Part shown: positions 1-10,775 of the stretch, in pieces
Layout: each line of letters starts with the position of its first letter
How positions within the stretch are numbered: position 1 is the stretch's first letter
Source: Callorhinus ursinus
Taxonomy: Eukaryota; Chordata; Mammalia; Carnivora; Otariidae
Direction: 5' to 3'
Length of the DNA stretch: 64,000 bases
NCBI RefSeq assembly: GCF_003265705.1
Contig: NW_020313045.1
Location: 1,828,115 to 1,892,114 of the forward strand
The notes under the pieces: generated by a model
What the model was told of the DNA's origin: nothing
The model's database searches: none
Seen by the model: the letters and a program-made list of their open reading frames with translations, nothing else
Translations under genes and position numbers: made by a program

Positions 1-354
1 TACGATAAATCCACATGCGACAACAACCCACCTTGGGTTGAGAACTTGGATGCGACTACAAAGATAGTCTGTCTCGCGGAAGATTCTTAGTCCCGAGCGG
101 GGATGGCATTGGGTTGGAAGTCTAGTGTGACAACTGCCATGTCTTGCCTGGCTTCAAACACTGCCACTTATTATTACTAACAGAGAGAGTCCTTTGTCGA
201 CTTTTCCCATCTTTGTTAATGGGAAATTCAAGATCGATATGAAACATTTTAAAGGACATCTTATGAATTTTGAAATTATGATAATTTGCCTCAAAGAGTC
301 CCAAGTCATTGAAGTCGTCTCAGTGAATCCTGTCTCTAGGATAACAGTCATTTA
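1..354. other. Unassigned AT-rich stretch
   Basis: No gene or confidently named repeat is visible here. A short part near 148-180 resembles the core of a MIR element (a phrase like 'cttcaaacactgccactta'), but the match does not continue, so I leave it unassigned. Confidence 0.4.
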
Positions 355-968
355 TTAAACAAATATTTAATGTACATCTACTATGTGGTGGGTACATCCT
401 CTGGTGGAGTTTACTATCTAGCGGGGGAGACGGAAAATACAAGAGTAGTTGATCAAATGAGAAGAGTTGCTATAGAGAAAAATAAAGTCGGGTGATGGAG
501 TGATTTATTAGACAGGATGGTCCGGGAATGTCTCCTCGATAAGTGGCCATTTAATTAGAGGCCTGAATGAAATCAGGGAAAGAGCCACGCAGACAGCGGA
601 GGGGAGAACATCCAGCCGAGGCAAAGACTGGCGGTGGGACAAGGTTGATGCCTTCAAGGAACACCCAGGGAGATGAGGGTGGCTGGAGTGGAATGAGTGA
701 GAAAGAGAGTAATATGATGAGGCCGGAGACATCACTGGGGGCCAGACCCATGGAAGGATTTGGGCTTTAACTCTGGGTGAGATGGAAAACTTAAGAAAAT
801 TTGAGCAGAGGAGCAGAATGATGGGAACTGTTTTGAAAGCAGCACTCTCCTCCTGGAGGACAGAGTGTTGGGCGGCAAGGATAGAAGCCAGGAGACCGGT
901 TAGCATACTACTGCAGGAGTCCAAGCCAGAGGTCATGGCCGTCAGTGACAAATTCCCTTCCTCTACTT
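355..968 (-). repeat. LINE-2 (L2) 3' fragment, minus orientation
   Basis: Read on the plus strand, it begins with the reverse complement of the L2 tail (a degenerate 'acaaatatttaatg...ctactatgtg') and then runs through the usual reverse L2 phrases: 'ctatctagcgggggagac', 'ggaaggatttgggctttaac', 'tttgagcagaggag' and 'ctactgcaggagtccaagc'. About 600 bases survive with no open frame. It is an ancient, immobile non-LTR retrotransposon relic. Short open frames across it on both strands are chance products. Confidence 0.75.
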
Positions 969-1917
969 GAATCTCAACTTGCGCCTCATGAGTATTTCTC
1001 ACTAACCATTAAATGCATCTTAAGAAAGACAAAATCACAGTTAAACCTTGAGTCTGAGAGCTCTGGATAATTCGGGGGGCGGGGGGGGGGAAGAGCAGTT
1101 TCTAAAAACTAAGTTTTAAGTCCAGAGGACATAAGAAGTCCTTTTCCTTTTGAGACAGATCAAGGAGATTGCAGTTCCATCTGTTGTCTGACCCCACTAG
1201 GATCAGGATGCATCCGAGGCTGGTAACATCTTTTCTGATGATTTCCCTAAAACCAATTTCTTGTGCCGGGGTTTCAGCTTCTGGGGAAAGTCCGCTCTAC
1301 ACCTGTTTACCAATGTGTCCAGAAAACAGTACTAGAGACCTCATCGGACCTAACGAAAGCTCGGCTAGACTTCATAGAACGAAGGGAGAGAAAGCACGCC
1401 ACGAAGAGAGAGGGTGGGGCCGCTCTGCCGTATCCTCTGCCAGCGACTTGGTTTCCAGTCATGTGAGCAGATTGGGAAGAACACTTACGAGTGATTACTA
1501 ACACAGGAAGGTTGCAGGGGGGTGCGCCACAAAGACAGTGAAGAATGGGGTCAAATGGGAGGGAATGGGCAAATTAATGATTAAGGAAGATTTTTTTTCT
1601 TCGAGGAGTCGTGTCCAGCCTGGCCTCCCAGATTTGAGCAATCTTTCACTGTCAAGAGAGGCTGGGAGATTGATTCAATTAAGATTAGCAGAGTCGGAAA
1701 AATGGCATCTGGGTTAGTTTGGGTTAGTGATGTCTTCTCTCTCCTCTCTTGGTGGTGGTGGCCTGCACACACGGCTGAGCTCTGTCGGGTGCTGGGGAAG
1801 GTGAGGCAGGCTTCCGAAGGGGGGTTCGTGGACCAGACGCTGGGCTGGGAGAGCTGGTATTTCCCCGTTCTTGCCTTCTGAGGTCTCATCCCTGTTTCCT
1901 CCTCGGGGTTGGTTCTC
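969..1917. other. Unassigned intergenic stretch
   Basis: No convincing gene or repeat. It contains a G-rich run at 1074-1090 (near-homopolymer G) and a GGTGGTGGTGG stretch near 1750. The open frame of 110 codons at 1169-1501 has no recognisable domain and is composition-driven. Confidence 0.4.
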
Positions 1918-2151
1918 TAATAATTAGCCACTTGGGGCGCCTGGGTGGCTCAGTTGGTTAAGCAACTGCCTTCGGCTCAGGTCATGATCCTGGAGTCCCG
2001 GGATCGAGTCCCGCATCGGGCTCCCTGCTCGGCGGGGAGTCTGCTTCTCCCTCTGACCCTCCTCCCTCTCGTGCTTTCTATCTCTCATTCTCTCTCTCTC
2101 TCTCAAATAAATAAATAAAATCTTTAAAAAAAAAATAATAATTAGCCACTT
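1918..2151 (+). repeat. CanSINE with perfect 16-bp target-site duplication
   Basis: Carnivore tRNA-derived SINE, body about 1934-2135. The Pol III A box (tggctcagttgg) lies at 1946-1957 and the B box (ggatcgagtcc) at 2001-2011. A CT-rich stretch, AATAAATAAATAAA and poly(A) follow. The same 16 bases (taataattagccactt) occur at 1918-1933 and 2136-2151, so this is a clean L1-mediated insertion. It carries the diagnostic 'cctggagtcccgggatcgag' segment also seen in the copy at 16.4 kb. Clean duplications and little decay point to a young element, possibly absent from related species. Confidence 0.95.
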
Positions 2152-2514
2152 GTTCTAAAGGAACGCAAAAGAGGTGGGGAAACTCGGAAATGGGGGAGGC
2201 GGTCACTGTCGGGTATGGATCCTTGAAGCAAATGAACGTAATTGGAGGTCTCATTAATTCTGAGACGGTGCCCGGGTGCCCTCGCTGGTGCTTCCAAGGG
2301 GCAGGAGAACTTTCCCGGGGACGTGAGCGTGTCTCCAACAAAGAGGGGCAGGCAGTGCCCACACCTGCTGGCGACGCACCTCACGAGGTCCAGGGGTGAA
2401 GAGATGGGGGGAAGTATACATCACTCTCGCCTCCTCCCCCTGCCCCACCGAGAAACCCAAATGCCCCGGTGCCCTTGATTTCTGCCCCGTGGATCTGTGT
2501 GTGGAAAATCAGCC

Positions 2515-2710
2515 AGCAAATGCTTCAGACGACTGTGCCTTGCAATTTATCGCCGCCGCCTCTAAATTCGTATTCAGACCCCGTTGCTGGATAAGTTTAA
2601 TGAAAGTGGTACTTTCCACGAGGTCCCTGGTGGCATTAGTTCACATTACAAAATCATTATACATAATTTGACACTATTGTGCACCGTTAGCTTAGAAAAA
2701 GAACTTGTTT
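2515..2710. promoter_or_regulatory. Candidate conserved non-coding element
   Basis: AT-rich unique sequence with homeodomain-like cores ('gtttaatgaaag', 'gcattagttcac', 'atacataatttg') and no repeat signature or open frame. The texture suggests selective constraint. A role as an enhancer is inference only. Confidence 0.35.
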
Positions 2711-3300
2711 TACAGCTCTGGGGACAGAGGTCCCTCCAGATAAGGCTGGGCTTCCGAGAGAGAAGAGAAGTGCCTCCCTCTGGTTAGTAATGAGGACTTT
2801 GATGTTCGATGCAGCTACTCCCTTTATGCCCATCAAGATGGATATTTAGTCCAGGGGAGAAACAAAAAACAAAAAACAAAACAGTAACCGAGTTACTCTC
2901 TTAAAAGGCAGCTGTGGGCCATGCACTGAGCTCCACGACTCTTAAAAGCAAGTATTTAATTGTCATTTTAAAAGCCTCTCCCAACGCCACGGACCCCTAC
3001 TAGATTTTTGTTGGTGGTGTTGTTTGGAAAGTTCCTGTGGCCGGTGACTTGGCACAACGCGTCACACTCTGTTCCACCCTGTTCCGCACAGCTGTGCAGG
3101 GCTGGTGTCCTTCCAGGCTGTGCAGACGCAACCCCACCAGTCCTGAGAGATGAAAGTACTTCCGTGTCGGCAGGGAAATGGCCTCAGTTCCTGAGCGCCC
3201 ATGCCCTCTGCCTGAGTACCCTAACCCTTCCCCCAGGCCCCTCAGATGTCCTCATGACCCAGCAACTAAAGGGTTTATGTCTGTCACTCCAGGGGGACAT
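2711..3300. other. Unassigned intergenic stretch
   Basis: Nothing gene-like. A short A-rich simple repeat (caaaaaa units) lies at about 2861-2882. The open frame at 3008-3304 has no recognisable homology. Confidence 0.4.
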
Positions 3301-3880
3301 GTAGGCTGAAATGGATTTAATTTATGTCCCTCCCTAAATTCCTATATTGATGTCCTCATTTCTAATGTGACTACATTTGGGATGGGGCCATGTAGGGAGG
3401 TAATTAAGGTTAGATGAGATCCTAAGGGTGGGGCTCTAAACCGATAGGGCTAGTGTCCTTATAAAAAGAGGAAAAGGGGCGCCTGGGTGGCTCAGTCAGT
3501 TAAGTGGCTGCCTTCGGCTCGGGTCATGATCTCAGGGTCCTGGGATCGAGCCCCGCATCGGGGTCTCTGCTCAGCGGGGAGCCTGCTTCTCCCTCTCCTT
3601 CTGCCCCTCCGCCCGCCCCCCGCTCTCTTTAAAAAATCTTTAAAAAAAAAAAAAAAGAAGAGGAAGAGATATCTGAGATTGCTCTTCATGGACACACACA
3701 GAGAGGGCCATGTGAGGACCCAGTGAGAAGCAAGGAGAGAGGTCTCACCAGAAATCAGCCCTGCCAGCACCTTGACCTTGGACTCCCAGACTCCAGAACG
3801 GCGAGGAGATACATTTCCACGGAAGACGCCCCATCTGTGGTTTGCCGCTGTGGCAGCCCAAGCTGACTAACACACAGTGT
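3301..3880 (+). mobile_element. MLT1-type (ERVL-MaLR) solo LTR, split by a SINE
   Basis: Ancient endogenous-retrovirus-like LTR in plus orientation. Recognisable phrases include 'aattcctatattgatgtcc', 'ggaggtaattaaggttagat', 'tagtgtccttataaaaagag', 'ccatgtgaggacccagtgag', 'caccttgaccttggactccc' and an end near 'ctgactaacacac'. No internal retroviral genes are present. A CanSINE is inserted at 3476-3655, so the LTR continues from about 3475 to about 3656. It is a relic with no coding capacity. Confidence 0.8.
3464..3667 (+). repeat. CanSINE nested in the MLT1 LTR
   Basis: The head ggggcgcctgggtggctcag starts at 3476, with a B-box-like ggatcgagccc and a 15-base-scale poly(A) near 3642-3656. 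The flanks are similar purine-rich segments (aaaagaggaaaa and aagaagaggaag), which look like a slightly diverged target duplication. The body carries the 'cagcggggagcctgcttctcc' type of middle section. Confidence 0.9.
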
Positions 3881-4419
3881 TCTCATGGGTTGGTTCCCAT
3901 GCCTCATACCCTTTGATAAATAATTTTATGTTCACCTGCTAGCACCCTTTCCTGTAAGAATGGACCCACCTCCCTCCATCTTCCAAAGGCACCTGGTTCA
4001 GAATCAAAATTCGTTCATGCCCATCCGCGGTGTGGACTTGTGGTGCAAGGGGCCATCTTGAGCCTTCCCTCTTCCTTGAACAGGTTGGCCAATCAGTCGG
4101 CCAGCCGGGCCCTGGGAGCCCACCTGCTCTGGATGTCTAGACACCTGTCCCTTCTCTCCACCTGCCTAGACACCTCCTTGGCTCAGAGAGTGACATGTCT
4201 CCCCCTACTACACGGGCAGCCCCCCCAAAGACCGGCCTCCCCGCTCCAGGCTTTCTCTCTCCCACCTGATCGCCTCTCTTCCGTGGACATTACTGTTCTA
4301 AGACTCTGAGCGCTTCGCAGGCCTGCTGGAAACTCATCAGTGGATCTCAATCCCTCTCAGATGGAATCTGATGGAATGTGACAGTGCGGGGAGGCCCCGC
4401 AGGGTGGAGCTTCAGCCCT
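3881..4419. other. Unassigned intergenic stretch
   Basis: No gene or clear repeat. It is moderately GC-rich and has several short open frames without recognisable protein features. Confidence 0.35.
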
Positions 4420-4838
4420 CCAGGTGGTGCGCATGCTTTTCCTTCTGCCTAAAATCGCTCTTCCAAGCCCCTCCCCCGGCCAGCTCTCACACAGTCTCCC
4501 AGGGAGGGCACTGCTTGCACAGGTCTGGTGGGCTGTCATTGTGATGGTCTTGAGCGCTTCCCAGGATGGGGACCTCAGCTCCTCTGGCTCCTCTATTGGC
4601 AAGTCTGTCTTACGATGGATCCCCAGTCATCCCCCTTCATAAGCCCTCCCCATTGGTCCTCCTTCCTCCTCCCACCTCTCCCTTGTCCCCCACAACCTTT
4701 CCAGCCTCTCAAAGTTTCCTAGCTCCGTGGGAGTGGAAATGATGCTACCCCTTATTCGCTGCTGAATTTCCAGTGCCCACAACGTCTGCCACGTAGTACG
4801 CGCCAAGTAAATACATGGTGAATGCACGAAGGAATATT
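4420..4838 (+). repeat. LINE-2 (L2) 3' fragment
   Basis: The plus-strand text follows the L2 3' region: 'cttttccttctgcctaaaat', then much diverged middle sequence, and 'gaatttccagtgcccac...gccacgtagtacgcgcc' followed by 'aagtaaatacatggtgaatg' at the 3' end. No open frame is preserved. Confidence 0.6.
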
Positions 4839-4884
4839 TGAAACGAGTGCTAGGGCTAGGGGAGGCCTCAGGGCGTATGGAGTT

Positions 4885-5010
4885 AAACTTCCTCCTTTTG
4901 TAGGGGAACAATCCAGGGTTCAGCCAAGGGAAGGGAATGGCCCGAGGTCACAGGGCAAGAGAGTGGCCAAAGCCAAGCTAGAATCTGTAAGTCTGAAAGG
5001 ACTGAGAGCA
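4885..5010 (-). repeat. MIR fragment
   Basis: Contains the reverse-strand MIR core phrase 'cccgaggtcacagggcaagagagtggc'-like sequence (about 4940-4970). It is an ancient tRNA-derived SINE relic. Confidence 0.5.
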
Positions 5011-6744
5011 CACAGCCAACCTCAGTCCATGGGCAGATGATCTGAGTAGAGAGTCGATGGGTCCTTTTCCCAAAGACGTCATCGGGATCATGCACACGCA
5101 GGCAAACTCCCGTACCTGGTCCCACTACCGTTTATTCTCGACAAGAGGACTTGAGACTGATGAGATTTTCAATGGTGTCATATTCTGGGCATTCACAACT
5201 TGGACTGGAGCGCAGGAAATCCTGCTTGTCTCCCAGAGGGAGACAAATGTGCTTTGGAAAATTCCCGGACGGAAGGAGGGCACCATGGGGAATCTCCATC
5301 ACATGGGCAAATCTGCCCAAAAATCAGACAAGAGAAAGGGGGTGCAAGGTGATTCCTTCACATTCTAGAAGTTTCCTGGGAAACGTCAGTGTGGGGGAAT
5401 GGGCAGGAGAGGAGGAAGCAGCTGGAATGGTAGTAGGACATCAGAGAATGGCTTCATCCCCAAATGTCTCTCCCCTCCCCTCCCTGGAGGTCCCACTCCC
5501 TCCAACAAGGGAGAGGAAAGGCTCCTTTCAGGAGCTCCAAGTATATCTCCCACTCCCCAACCAAGAGCAAGCGAGGGAGGGAGATTCTCAGAGATTCTGA
5601 GGGCGAAAGCTACATTTCCAAGAGCGATAGACGGACAAAGAGAATCTAAATAACTCAAAGCAAAGGGACAGACAGTGAGACAATCTCAGTAGCTTCAAAC
5701 GTGCAAATAAAGGAAGGCAAAATGCATCCCTCATGAGAACCGTGAAAAGGGAAAGATGACATAAAAATACACATTATTTCTCTCGGTCTCTCTCTCCCTC
5801 TCCCCTCTTCCACTTTTCCTTTCTTCTTTTGGCTCTTTCTTCTTTCTGAGTCAGCTGGCAGGGTTCATAGGGACCCCAGGTAAGTGGTTCACCTCCTTGC
5901 AGGAATGGTCTGAGTCACACAGTAATGATAATACAGTGACACCCGGGCTTGATGGAGAGTTTACGACACACACTTCCGTTCCGGGTGCCCTGTGTTGATT
6001 TCCTCCCTGAGGCCTCCCTACCCTAGGCCCTGGGTGCTGGGAAGATTCCCCTCTTACAGGCAAGGACCCAAAGGTCCAGTCTCTCGCTAGTCCTATTGGG
6101 GGCTGGGATCTACCAGGATGTCCTTGCCCCGTGTCCAGGGCTCTTCCTCCGAGCCCTCACTGGATCTTGGAACTACAGCCTCCAGAATCCCCAGTCATCT
6201 CAATGTGGGTTCACCGTCCCCCCCGCCAGCTCACACCGGCCTTTCAGCTCAGAGGGCAGTCCTTCATCCTCAAACTCAGTTGCTTCCCCCCATGAGGGCC
6301 TGAGAGCCCCATTTTGCAGCCTGTTACCAACTGGGATACCTCAAAAGAGCTTCAAGCTGTCTGCATGCCAGGTGATCTAGTAGATCCCACACTTGTCTTC
6401 TAAGCTCCCCTAGAGGCAGAGGCGAGGAGGCTGGTAGCCCCGACAGATCCTGAAGGGCAGAAGTGGGGAGAGTGGACAGGGTACAAAGGCATGGGGGCAA
6501 GCTCCAAACTTCTACAAATGCTCCTTTTTAATCTAAAAAGTTCATGGGGGAGGGGGAGGGTTGCATTCTACTGCAGAATATTGTCTGTTTCTGAGAAAAC
6601 AGAAAAACTCATGTTTTTAATTACTTGCCTGGGAATAAAACAGATGATCTCAAAAGATGGCCCACACGTATCTCCCGGCTTTATCCCCAGATGGAGAAGG
6701 GCCGAGTTTGAGAAGCTCGGAGCTAGTCCAGGTCTTACCTCACT
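5011..6744. other. Unassigned intergenic stretch with a pyrimidine-rich tract
   Basis: No gene is recognisable, although open frames up to 149 codons occur (5151-5600); they lack domains and splice context. A pyrimidine-rich tract (TCTC/CTTT) spans about 5777-5851. The part near 5920-6075 faintly resembles a reverse MIR but is too diverged to call. Confidence 0.35.
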
Positions 6745-6865
6745 GCAACCATGTTTCAGCTGAAGCCCAGAGAGGTGATGTGGTTTGCCCAAGGCTGCAG
6801 AGCAGGGCAGAGTCTAGGCCCCACGTCTGCAGAGGCCCAACCCAGGATTCCTGCCCCACCTCTGA
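6745..6865 (-). repeat. MIR fragment
   Basis: Reverse MIR core: 'agcccagagaggtgatgtgg' then 'tttgcccaaggctgcagagc'. Unit boundaries are approximate. Confidence 0.65.
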
Positions 6866-6984
6866 CACAGCGGTTGAGCACAGAGGCAGAGGGAGCTAGC
6901 AAGGCTCGGGGAGAGTCCCCTTGGGGCTGTGGAGCCGCACATCAATGGGGCGGCCATCCTGACGGAAGTGATGACCCCATCCAC

Positions 6985-7135
6985 AGCACCCTTCTTTGCG
7001 CTTCCGTTTCCGGATCGTTAATTGTTATAAAACAGGAATGGTAATAGTATCAACTCCACGGTTTTGACAGAAGAACTCCGTGAGATGCCACCAACGGCTG
7101 GCCCATAGTAGGGGCCTCAAAAAACGTTAACTCTT
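6985..7135 (+). repeat. MIR 3' fragment
   Basis: Forward MIR text: 'ttataaaacaggaatggtaa', then 'ctggcccatagtaggggcct'. It is strongly diverged. Confidence 0.5.
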
Positions 7136-7214
7136 AAGGCTGCCATCATCTTAAGGAAAAGGACTCTCTTTCTTTTCTCCTGCTTCCTTTCTAAGACCGG
7201 CCATGCTGGGGGAG

Positions 7215-7340
7215 CTATGATTATAGCTCTAATCATGTTAACCTGCCTCCAGGGGTTGGTGTGGGGCTTAACTAAGTTAATACCTGTAGAGTGCCCAGCA
7301 CAGGCCCTGCTGTAAGGGAGTGTTAAGTAAGAGCTGTCTC
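7215..7340 (+). repeat. MIR 3' fragment
   Basis: Forward MIR phrases 'cctccaggggttggtgtggg', 'gagtgcccagcacaggccc' and 'agtgttaagtaagagctg' are visible. A CanSINE inserted directly after its end. Confidence 0.55.
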
Positions 7341-7475
7341 TTTTGGGGCACCTGGGTGGCTCAGTCGGTTAAGAGTCTGCCTTCGGCTCAGGTCGTGATC
7401 CCGGGGTCCTGGGATCGAGCCCCGCATCAAATAAATAAATAACATCTTTAAAAAAAAAGAGAGAGCGCTGCCTCT
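7329..7475 (+). repeat. CanSINE with internal deletion
   Basis: The head (ggggcacctgggtggctcag) starts at 7345, and both Pol III boxes are present (B box ggatcgagccc about 7412-7422). The sequence then jumps from 'gccccgcatc' straight to 'aaataaataaataac' and poly(A), ending about 7458. The whole CT-rich middle section of about 80-90 bases is missing. Flanks 'gagctgtctctttt' and 'gagcgctgcctcttt' look like a decayed target duplication. Confidence 0.85.
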
Positions 7476-7924
7476 TTCGTTATAGAGAGCCTTTGCCTAT
7501 GCATCTATGTATACTATTTTTTATGATATAAGCTTCAGACACACAGCTTTATAATTGGACGTGTACATCCATTACAGAGCGATCGCCACCACGTGTCCAG
7601 CCACCACCCATGACCATACAGGTGACGCCCTTTGCCCACTGACCCTCTAATTCAATGAACATTTAGACATTTATGAGTAACTTTTACCTCCTCATATAAA
7701 ATCCCGTCAGGCTTCCTTGCACCAAGTGTTATTTGGGTCGCGGCCCCAAGTGCATCTCTTTTGAGAACGAAGGAACGAGCATTCTGGGAAGATGATGTCA
7801 GGAGATCAGTGTTTTCTGGTGTCACAGGGGAGAAACTTCTTAATCCACACCGCGCTGACTTTTCCCCTCCCAGATCAGCTCGAACCCCTTGTCCTTGGAG
7901 GCGCTACACTGGCAGGCTCCCAGA
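7459..7924. other. Unassigned intergenic stretch
   Basis: The segment around 7500-7700 (phrases like 'acacagctttataattggac' and 'gcgatcgccaccacgtgtcc') faintly recalls an old L1 3' end in reverse orientation, but not securely. No gene is visible. Confidence 0.3.
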
Positions 7925-8715
7925 GCCCTCTGGCTCCATTCAAAATCCCCTTTTCAGAGCTTTGGCAGTTTTATGGCCTTTAATGACCCCCTATTGTACC
8001 CTGATTGCCAATCAGGGCACACGTAATGACCGAGCAGCATCACTTAGCCCTTATTCGGATGACAATGGCCAGAGTGGCCGGCTCGCTGTTTTGACATGAG
8101 CAGGGTCACAGGGAAAGTTTTCGGGCGGGTGATTTAAGGAGGCCGGACCAGCCAGCACCCTCAACTCCTCCGTTGCTGGGACTTGGACAAAAGAATGAAC
8201 TCTGAACTTTTCCTTTGACGGATGGAGGTCATTAAAACCGTGGTGGGGGCCCCTTCAAAGGCAGGTGTAGACCAGGCTGTCCCTCAAAGCGCCTAATAAA
8301 GAGAGAACAGGCAATTGTGTGGGACTCAGAGCAGGGGAACTTCTGAGAGATTCACTCAAGTGCTTCAAAGAAATCAATGAGCCGCTCTGGCCGATTGACA
8401 GGGGCCAGAAGCGCCGCGACATTCCCTCTACCACCCATTGAATGGGTGACTGCCCCAATTGTTCCCAAACAGGGGAATAATAAATGCTCGGGGTCTTTTC
8501 ATGGGTACCCTGGGCTCCCGGGTCTCTTAAGCTAGCAAGAGAATCCACAGAAAGGGACACCACCGACGCCCATTTTAAATTCCATCCATTTTAATAACGT
8601 GCCTAGAGATCTCCAAGCAGCTTAAAATATTAAAGGTTTCTTTTAAACATCTGGAAGATAACATCTAATTACTCGATAGTGCTCCGGGTTATTAATATGT
8701 AATCGGAGCTAATCC
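7925..8715. promoter_or_regulatory. Strong candidate conserved non-coding element
   Basis: About 790 bases of unique sequence free of repeats, rich in homeobox-type cores: 'tttatggcctttaatga' at 7969-7985 (HOX/CDX-like TTTATGG plus TTTAATGA), 'cgtaatgacc', 'ccattttaataacg', and 'acatctaattactcg' near 8660. It also holds two perfect short palindromes: ctgattg-c-caatcag (8001-8015) and cacccatt-g-aatgggtg (8432-8448). The open frames across it have no protein features. Its density of factor sites resembles developmental enhancers. Conservation has not been tested. Confidence 0.55.
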
Positions 8716-9324
8716 CACCCAACCCAAACAAACAGCAAACAAAAGCACTTCCCCACCAAGTATCATCTTCACAGAGCGCAGAGAGCACCCCCCCCAACAT
8801 AGCTTCCAGACAACACCAGCCCCCCCACCCCAAGCCTCGTTCCCACCACAGCACAACCAGCTGGGACCACATGCTGCACCTGGATGGGGCAAATCCAGAA
8901 ATGCTGACCTCCTGGCAGTCGGCAGGACAAGTCAGCTAAATAGATTGACTGCAAATGACTTGAGTCATCCAAGTTCAACCATGAAGGGAAATGAAAGCTC
9001 AGGAAATTTCACCTCCCTCCTCTGGTTTGTTTTTGTTTTTGTTTTTGTATTCCAAAAGGTGTTTTTGCTTTTCACATCAGGGTCAGGAATTTTGATCCCA
9101 AAGGTCTGAGCGGGAATATGAAGGGATTTGGACAAACTGGAAGCTGGGGTCTTGGGGGAGCGGTGTGCTGAATGCATCATTAGGATCGCTTGCCGGGCAC
9201 ATTACACACACACATGCTCTCGGGATACCGAATTCGGCACCCCTCTCCTGCCGGGGCGATGCTTATTAAGGGTAACGCGATCGGATGAGAAGGCGACACA
9301 CGGGCAACCACAAAGCCCAGAGGA
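8716..9324. other. Unassigned stretch with TTTTTG simple repeat
   Basis: Contains a C-run near 8788-8794 and a (TTTTTG)n simple repeat at about 9027-9048. The remainder is unique sequence. No gene is seen. Confidence 0.4.
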
Positions 9325-9440
9325 AGCAGCTGTGGAGACAAATAATGAAGGTCCCGCCTCCCTAAAATGCACCCACAGGCAGAGCCACATCCTTTTTTGC
9401 ATTGTCCAAGGACAAATCATTGCGGGTTCTCAAGCAGTTG
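9325..9440. promoter_or_regulatory. Candidate conserved element with inverted SOX-like site
   Basis: Contains attgtccaaggacaaat at 9401-9417, two inverted ATTGT/ACAAT-like half-sites whose six-base arms (ttgtcc and ggacaa) are perfectly complementary around a 2-base centre. Neighbouring 'acaaataatgaaggtc' adds a homeodomain-type core. The sequence supports a paired HMG-box site; function is inferred. Confidence 0.4.
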
Positions 9441-10264
9441 GTGGTGTCAGCAAGACTGAAGGGAAAAGCCACGACTCGCTGGTCCCTGGAAGGGGCCCCG
9501 GAAGCACCTAGCTGATGGGGGTCCACTCCTAACCCTCCACTCCTCTCTCCCCAACCATGAAATGGACACAGAGGAGCAGGGTTAGCCTCACTGAGTCATA
9601 GAAAGAAAAAGACAAAAGAGGCCGTGAGAAATCATAAGGACTTTCCCTCTCTCCAGATCCCCAAGACACCGGGTCTGACTCAGCCCAGCAGCCACTGCGG
9701 TGCAACGCACCGCGCTTTTCGGCGTCTAGGAGCAGCATCCAAGGTGCTGGGGTTAAAGGTCAGGGGCACAAACACAGAGCCCGTCTTCATTGGAAGACGG
9801 AAATGAAGCAGATAATTTCTCACATAATGAATATTCTGACAGATGCTACTAAGGAAAAACACCGGTGCTCCGAGAGCCCAAGGGGTGGCTGGGATGTCTG
9901 GACGGATGAGGGTATGAGTAGAGGCGGTTCGGGTCCTAGGCGCTGGCGGATGCGCTTTACTGCGGAGCCAAGTTTACGAAGAAGGAAGGTGGGGGCGAAG
10001 GATGGGCAGGGGGAGGAAAAAGAAGGGGAGGAGAAGAGCCAGAGAAGCAAACTGGGTTGTTTGGCAGACTCGCTCCTCAGAGAGGTTGGGGCGGAAATAT
10101 CGGGAGCTATCTCGAAGGTGGAGATCGATCTAATTCCCAGACTTGTTAAATCTGCCCTGAGGCAAAAGACCCACCAAGAGCTTCTGGCTGGAGTTCACCC
10201 CCTCCCACCCTCCGTGGGCTGTGGAGGAAAGGAACATTCCAATCAGACATGGCCGTCGCCTTTC
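9441..10264. other. Unassigned intergenic stretch
   Basis: Open frames up to 156 codons (9803-10273) are present but are low-complexity, charged sequence with no recognisable domain. No repeats are confidently named. Confidence 0.4.
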
Positions 10265-10380
10265 TCAGCTTAGGGGTAACTTATAATTCCTGCTTCTAGC
10301 CATCTGCTGCTAAACAATCTTATCTATTAAAAGGTGAATGTAAAGTGCACTACCTTGACTATTGACCATCCACATGTTCT
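10265..10380. promoter_or_regulatory. Short candidate conserved element
   Basis: Unique AT-rich text with 'gtaacttataattcctgc', a GATA-type 'cttatctatt' and 'ttgactattgacc'. It sits between MIR debris and the larger element at 10.8 kb. Low confidence. Confidence 0.3.
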
Positions 10381-10454
10381 CACCCTTTACCGCGGAGGAG
10401 GCACGGGGCCACAGACTTCAGCCTCATTTCGTGCTCGCGGAACACGACCCACGG

Positions 10455-10585
10455 CTTATTAGCATGCCTATTTTACAGATGGGAAAACTGAGGCTCAAAG
10501 AAGCCACGTGCCTGAAGTCACCGGGCGGATAAAAGCGGATCCGGAATTTATGCGCACGTAGTCGGGCTCCAGAATCCGTGCCCTC
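10455..10585 (-). repeat. MIR fragment
   Basis: Clear reverse MIR core: 'ctattttacagatgggaaaa', then 'ctgaggctcaaagaagccac', followed by a diverged tail. Confidence 0.75.
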
Positions 10586-10775
10586 GCCCTTTCTCCCGGA
10601 CATTCGTCCGGCTCACGAAGCAGAAACGCGGCTTGGGACACGGCAAGCGTGGGGCCCGCTTCCGAGCCCCGTGGGGTGGGCAGCTTCTAGGTCAGAGGAC
10701 AGAGGCCCACTCTGGGCCCCCACCCTGCTCCCTGCTCGGGGTGGCACTGCCCTTTTTTTTTTTTTTTTTTAACAG

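Noticed and set aside
1946..2011. tRNA gene (A and B box spacing)
   Set aside because: These boxes belong to a CanSINE; the rest does not fold as a tRNA and ends in a SINE tail.
5920..6075. Reverse MIR
   Set aside because: Only scattered similarity; the diagnostic 'ttacagatgagg' core is too altered to call.
9803..10273. 156-codon frame rich in E/K/R/G
   Set aside because: Low-complexity product of a purine-rich stretch; no recognisable protein feature.
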